A DNA stretch of 23,981 nucleotides, taken from positions 1-23,981 of the forward strand of contig JABJCS010000274.1 in assembly GCA_018665505.1 (NCBI GenBank), given 5' to 3'. Shown here in pieces: positions 22,661 through 23,981 of the stretch (its first letter is position 1; each line of letters begins with the position of its first letter). The notes beneath the pieces are model-generated. The model saw only the letters and a list, made by a program, of their open reading frames with translations, was not told the DNA's origin and searched no databases. A program made the position numbers and the translations under genes. The stretch comes from Alphaproteobacteria bacterium (GTDB taxonomy: Bacteria > Pseudomonadota > Alphaproteobacteria > UBA8366).

Positions 22661-23833
22661 ATGGAACTGACCCGTCGCCAGCGCCTAGCTTATTTGCTCG
22701 ATTCGTCGAGCTCGATGAGCCCGTCCCAAATGGGGATGGCAACGGTCTTCCTCGGTGCGGCCGTGGTGGCGGCAACGGCTTTTGCCACGATTACCGTTCC
22801 CTCCCTATCACCGCGCACAATTGACGCTGCGAACGGCGTTTATTGGGTGTGTGGCACCGTCTTTCTGGCGGAATATCTCCTTCGTATCTGGCTCGCACCT
22901 CAGCAAGAGCTGCGCCCGGTTAACGCCTGGGTTTACCGTCGACGGTATCTCACCTCCGGCCTCGGTATTGTCGATCTATTGTCGGCACTGCCCATTTTCC
23001 TGATTTTCACGGGAGCGATGTCTCATAGTGAAATCGGCGAACTTACACTCCTCTCTCTTTGCAAGAGCGCCCGCTACGTGGCCAGTCTCGGCCTGCTGAC
23101 ACAAGTGGTGCGGAACGAAGCCCGCTCCCTAATTTCCGTCCTGTTGTTATTGATGATCTTGGTCGTGCTGGCATCGGGCCTGATGTACCGTTTCGAGCAT
23201 GAAGCCCAACCGGAGAGTTTCAGTTCAATCCCCACAACGATCTGGTGGGCGGTCGTAACCGTCGCGACGGTCGGTTACGGCGATATGACGCCAACGACGG
23301 AACTTGGCCGCGTCTTCGGTGGATTGATTATGATCCTGGGTGTAGCGACTTTCGCCATGCCGGCGGGCATTTTAGCCAGTGGTTTTGCCAGCGAGATGCG
23401 GCGACGCAACTTTCTCGTCACGTGGCAAACCGTCGCCGATGTGCCGCTTTTCTCTGACTTAAATGCCGGGGAAATCGCCGAAATTACCCGCCTTCTGCGC
23501 CCGCATGGCGTCCCCGCGCATCGCGTGGTGGTGCATCACGGCGATGCTGGCGACGCCATGTATTTCATCATGTCGGGCGAGGTCGAGGTCGAAATCACAC
23601 CGACCCCCGTACGTTTGAAAGAAGGTCAGTATTTCGGTGAGATCGCCCTGCTGAAGGACATCGAGCGAACGGCGACGGTGATCACCAATAAGGATTGCCA
23701 ATTGCTCTCGCTCCCGGCAACCGATTTTCGCAATCTCATGAAGCATCATCCGAATATCAGTGAAAAAATTACCCGGCAGGCGGACGGGCGCCTGCAAGAG
23801 CTTGAGATCGGGCACGGCGACACCCATCACTAA
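22661..23833 (+). CDS. Cyclic-nucleotide-binding voltage-gated-type potassium channel
   Basis: This 390-residue protein has six predicted membrane segments: around residues 25-48 (S1), 57-79 (S2), 99-118 (S3), 127-150 (S4-like), 157-175 (S5) and 215-243 (S6). The pore carries the K+ selectivity filter TVGYGD (203-208). A C-terminal cyclic-nucleotide-binding domain starts near 260 (VADVPLFSDLNAGEI) and includes the phosphate-binding cassette GEIALLKDIERTATV (326-340). The layout matches MlotiK1-type bacterial CNG channels. The S4-like helix has few regular positive charges (Lys135, Arg138, Arg151), so voltage sensing may be weak and cAMP the main control. It lies 25 bases after the ThDP enzyme and converges with the transporter, only 2 bases away. 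Confidence 0.9.
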   Translation: MELTRRQRLAYLLDSSSSMSPSQMGMATVFLGAAVVAATAFATITVPSLSPRTIDAANGVYWVCGTVFLAEYLLRIWLAPQQELRPVNAWVYRRRYLTSGLGIVDLLSALPIFLIFTGAMSHSEIGELTLLSLCKSARYVASLGLLTQVVRNEARSLISVLLLLMILVVLASGLMYRFEHEAQPESFSSIPTTIWWAVVTVATVGYGDMTPTTELGRVFGGLIMILGVATFAMPAGILASGFASEMRRRNFLVTWQTVADVPLFSDLNAGEIAEITRLLRPHGVPAHRVVVHHGDAGDAMYFIMSGEVEVEITPTPVRLKEGQYFGEIALLKDIERTATVITNKDCQLLSLPATDFRNLMKHHPNISEKITRQADGRLQELEIGHGDTHH

Positions 23834-23835
23834 TG

Positions 23836-23981
23836 TTATTCGCGCCCAGCGCTGCGCAATTCAGCAAGCGCGCGGAACAATACCGCACTGATCACAAGCG
23901 AACCCCCGATGAGAGTCAGTTGCGTCGGCACCTCATCGACGAACAACCAAACCCAAATCGGCCCGAAGACGAACTCCAACA
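23836..23981 (-). CDS. EamA/DMT-family transporter, C-terminal end only
   Basis: The minus strand is open from the window edge to a TAA at 23838-23836, giving 48 residues. These read LEFVFGPIWVWLFVDEVP, then TQLTLIGGSLVISAVLFRAL, ending AELRSAGRE. This is the typical last two helices of EamA drug/metabolite exporters, with the LEPVFGPLWVWLFLGE-like segment and a GGxLVxxAVL helix. The start and most of the gene lie beyond the window, so the cargo is unknown. Its stop is 2 bases from that of the K+ channel, which converges on it. Confidence 0.75.
   Translation of the reverse strand, partial: LEFVFGPIWVWLFVDEVPTQLTLIGGSLVISAVLFRALAELRSAGRE

Overview
The window is about 24 kb of dense bacterial chromosome with moderately high GC. 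Genes sit in short, tightly packed runs on both strands, and the longest gap is about 250 bases (20756-21006). Codon style, the GTCATTCC-type and CCCCTCACCC-type intergenic palindromes and the gene families suggest an alphaproteobacterium, perhaps related to Rhodospirillales. That placement is inference. I see no rRNA, tRNA, CRISPR, prophage or transposase.

Layout. (1) 1-3956, minus strand: a group C (NtaA/DszA-type) flavin monooxygenase, an FkbM-like methyltransferase, a decayed alpha/beta-hydrolase 5' end, a sulfatase, and the start of an intact alpha/beta hydrolase. (2) 4087-8301: a PRISE-type short-chain reductase, a luciferase-like (LLM) oxidoreductase, a divergent LysR regulator and a DapA-family aldolase. 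(3) 8342-11786, minus strand: an LLM oxidoreductase, a MerB-like protein interrupted by one in-frame TGA, a zinc-type amidohydrolase and a cupin. (4) 11908-15842: an NADPH-dependent FMN reductase, a glutathione S-transferase (GST) with an in-frame TGA at its active-site cysteine position, another LLM enzyme, and polyphosphate:AMP phosphotransferase. (5) 15860-20755, minus strand: a molybdenum-hydroxylase large subunit, a MoaD/ThiS-like protein, an LLM enzyme, a quinone-oxidoreductase-type dehydrogenase and an NTF2/SnoaL-like protein. (6) 21007-23981: a ThDP enzyme, a cyclic-nucleotide-binding K+ channel, and the end of an EamA transporter.

Main discovery: two likely selenoproteins 2.1 kb apart. 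In the MerB-like gene (10236-10937) the TGA falls exactly where MerB has catalytic Cys159. It is followed, 11 nt later, by a perfect 8-bp hairpin with a GGUC loop, closely resembling the apical part of the E. coli fdhF SECIS. In the GST (12528-13226) the TGA replaces the Cys of the N-terminal CPWVQRA motif, and a strong ribosome binding site lies upstream of the hidden start. Conventional gene calling would split the first gene and truncate the second. The host must then have SelA/SelB/SelC/SelD elsewhere, since none lies in the window.

The rest reads as an accessory catabolic or detoxification region. It has five flavin-dependent LLM enzymes, a flavin reductase that could supply reduced FMN to some of them, hydrolases (sulfatase, amidohydrolase, alpha/beta hydrolase), a molybdenum hydroxylase and several reductases. 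The substrates cannot be told from sequence.
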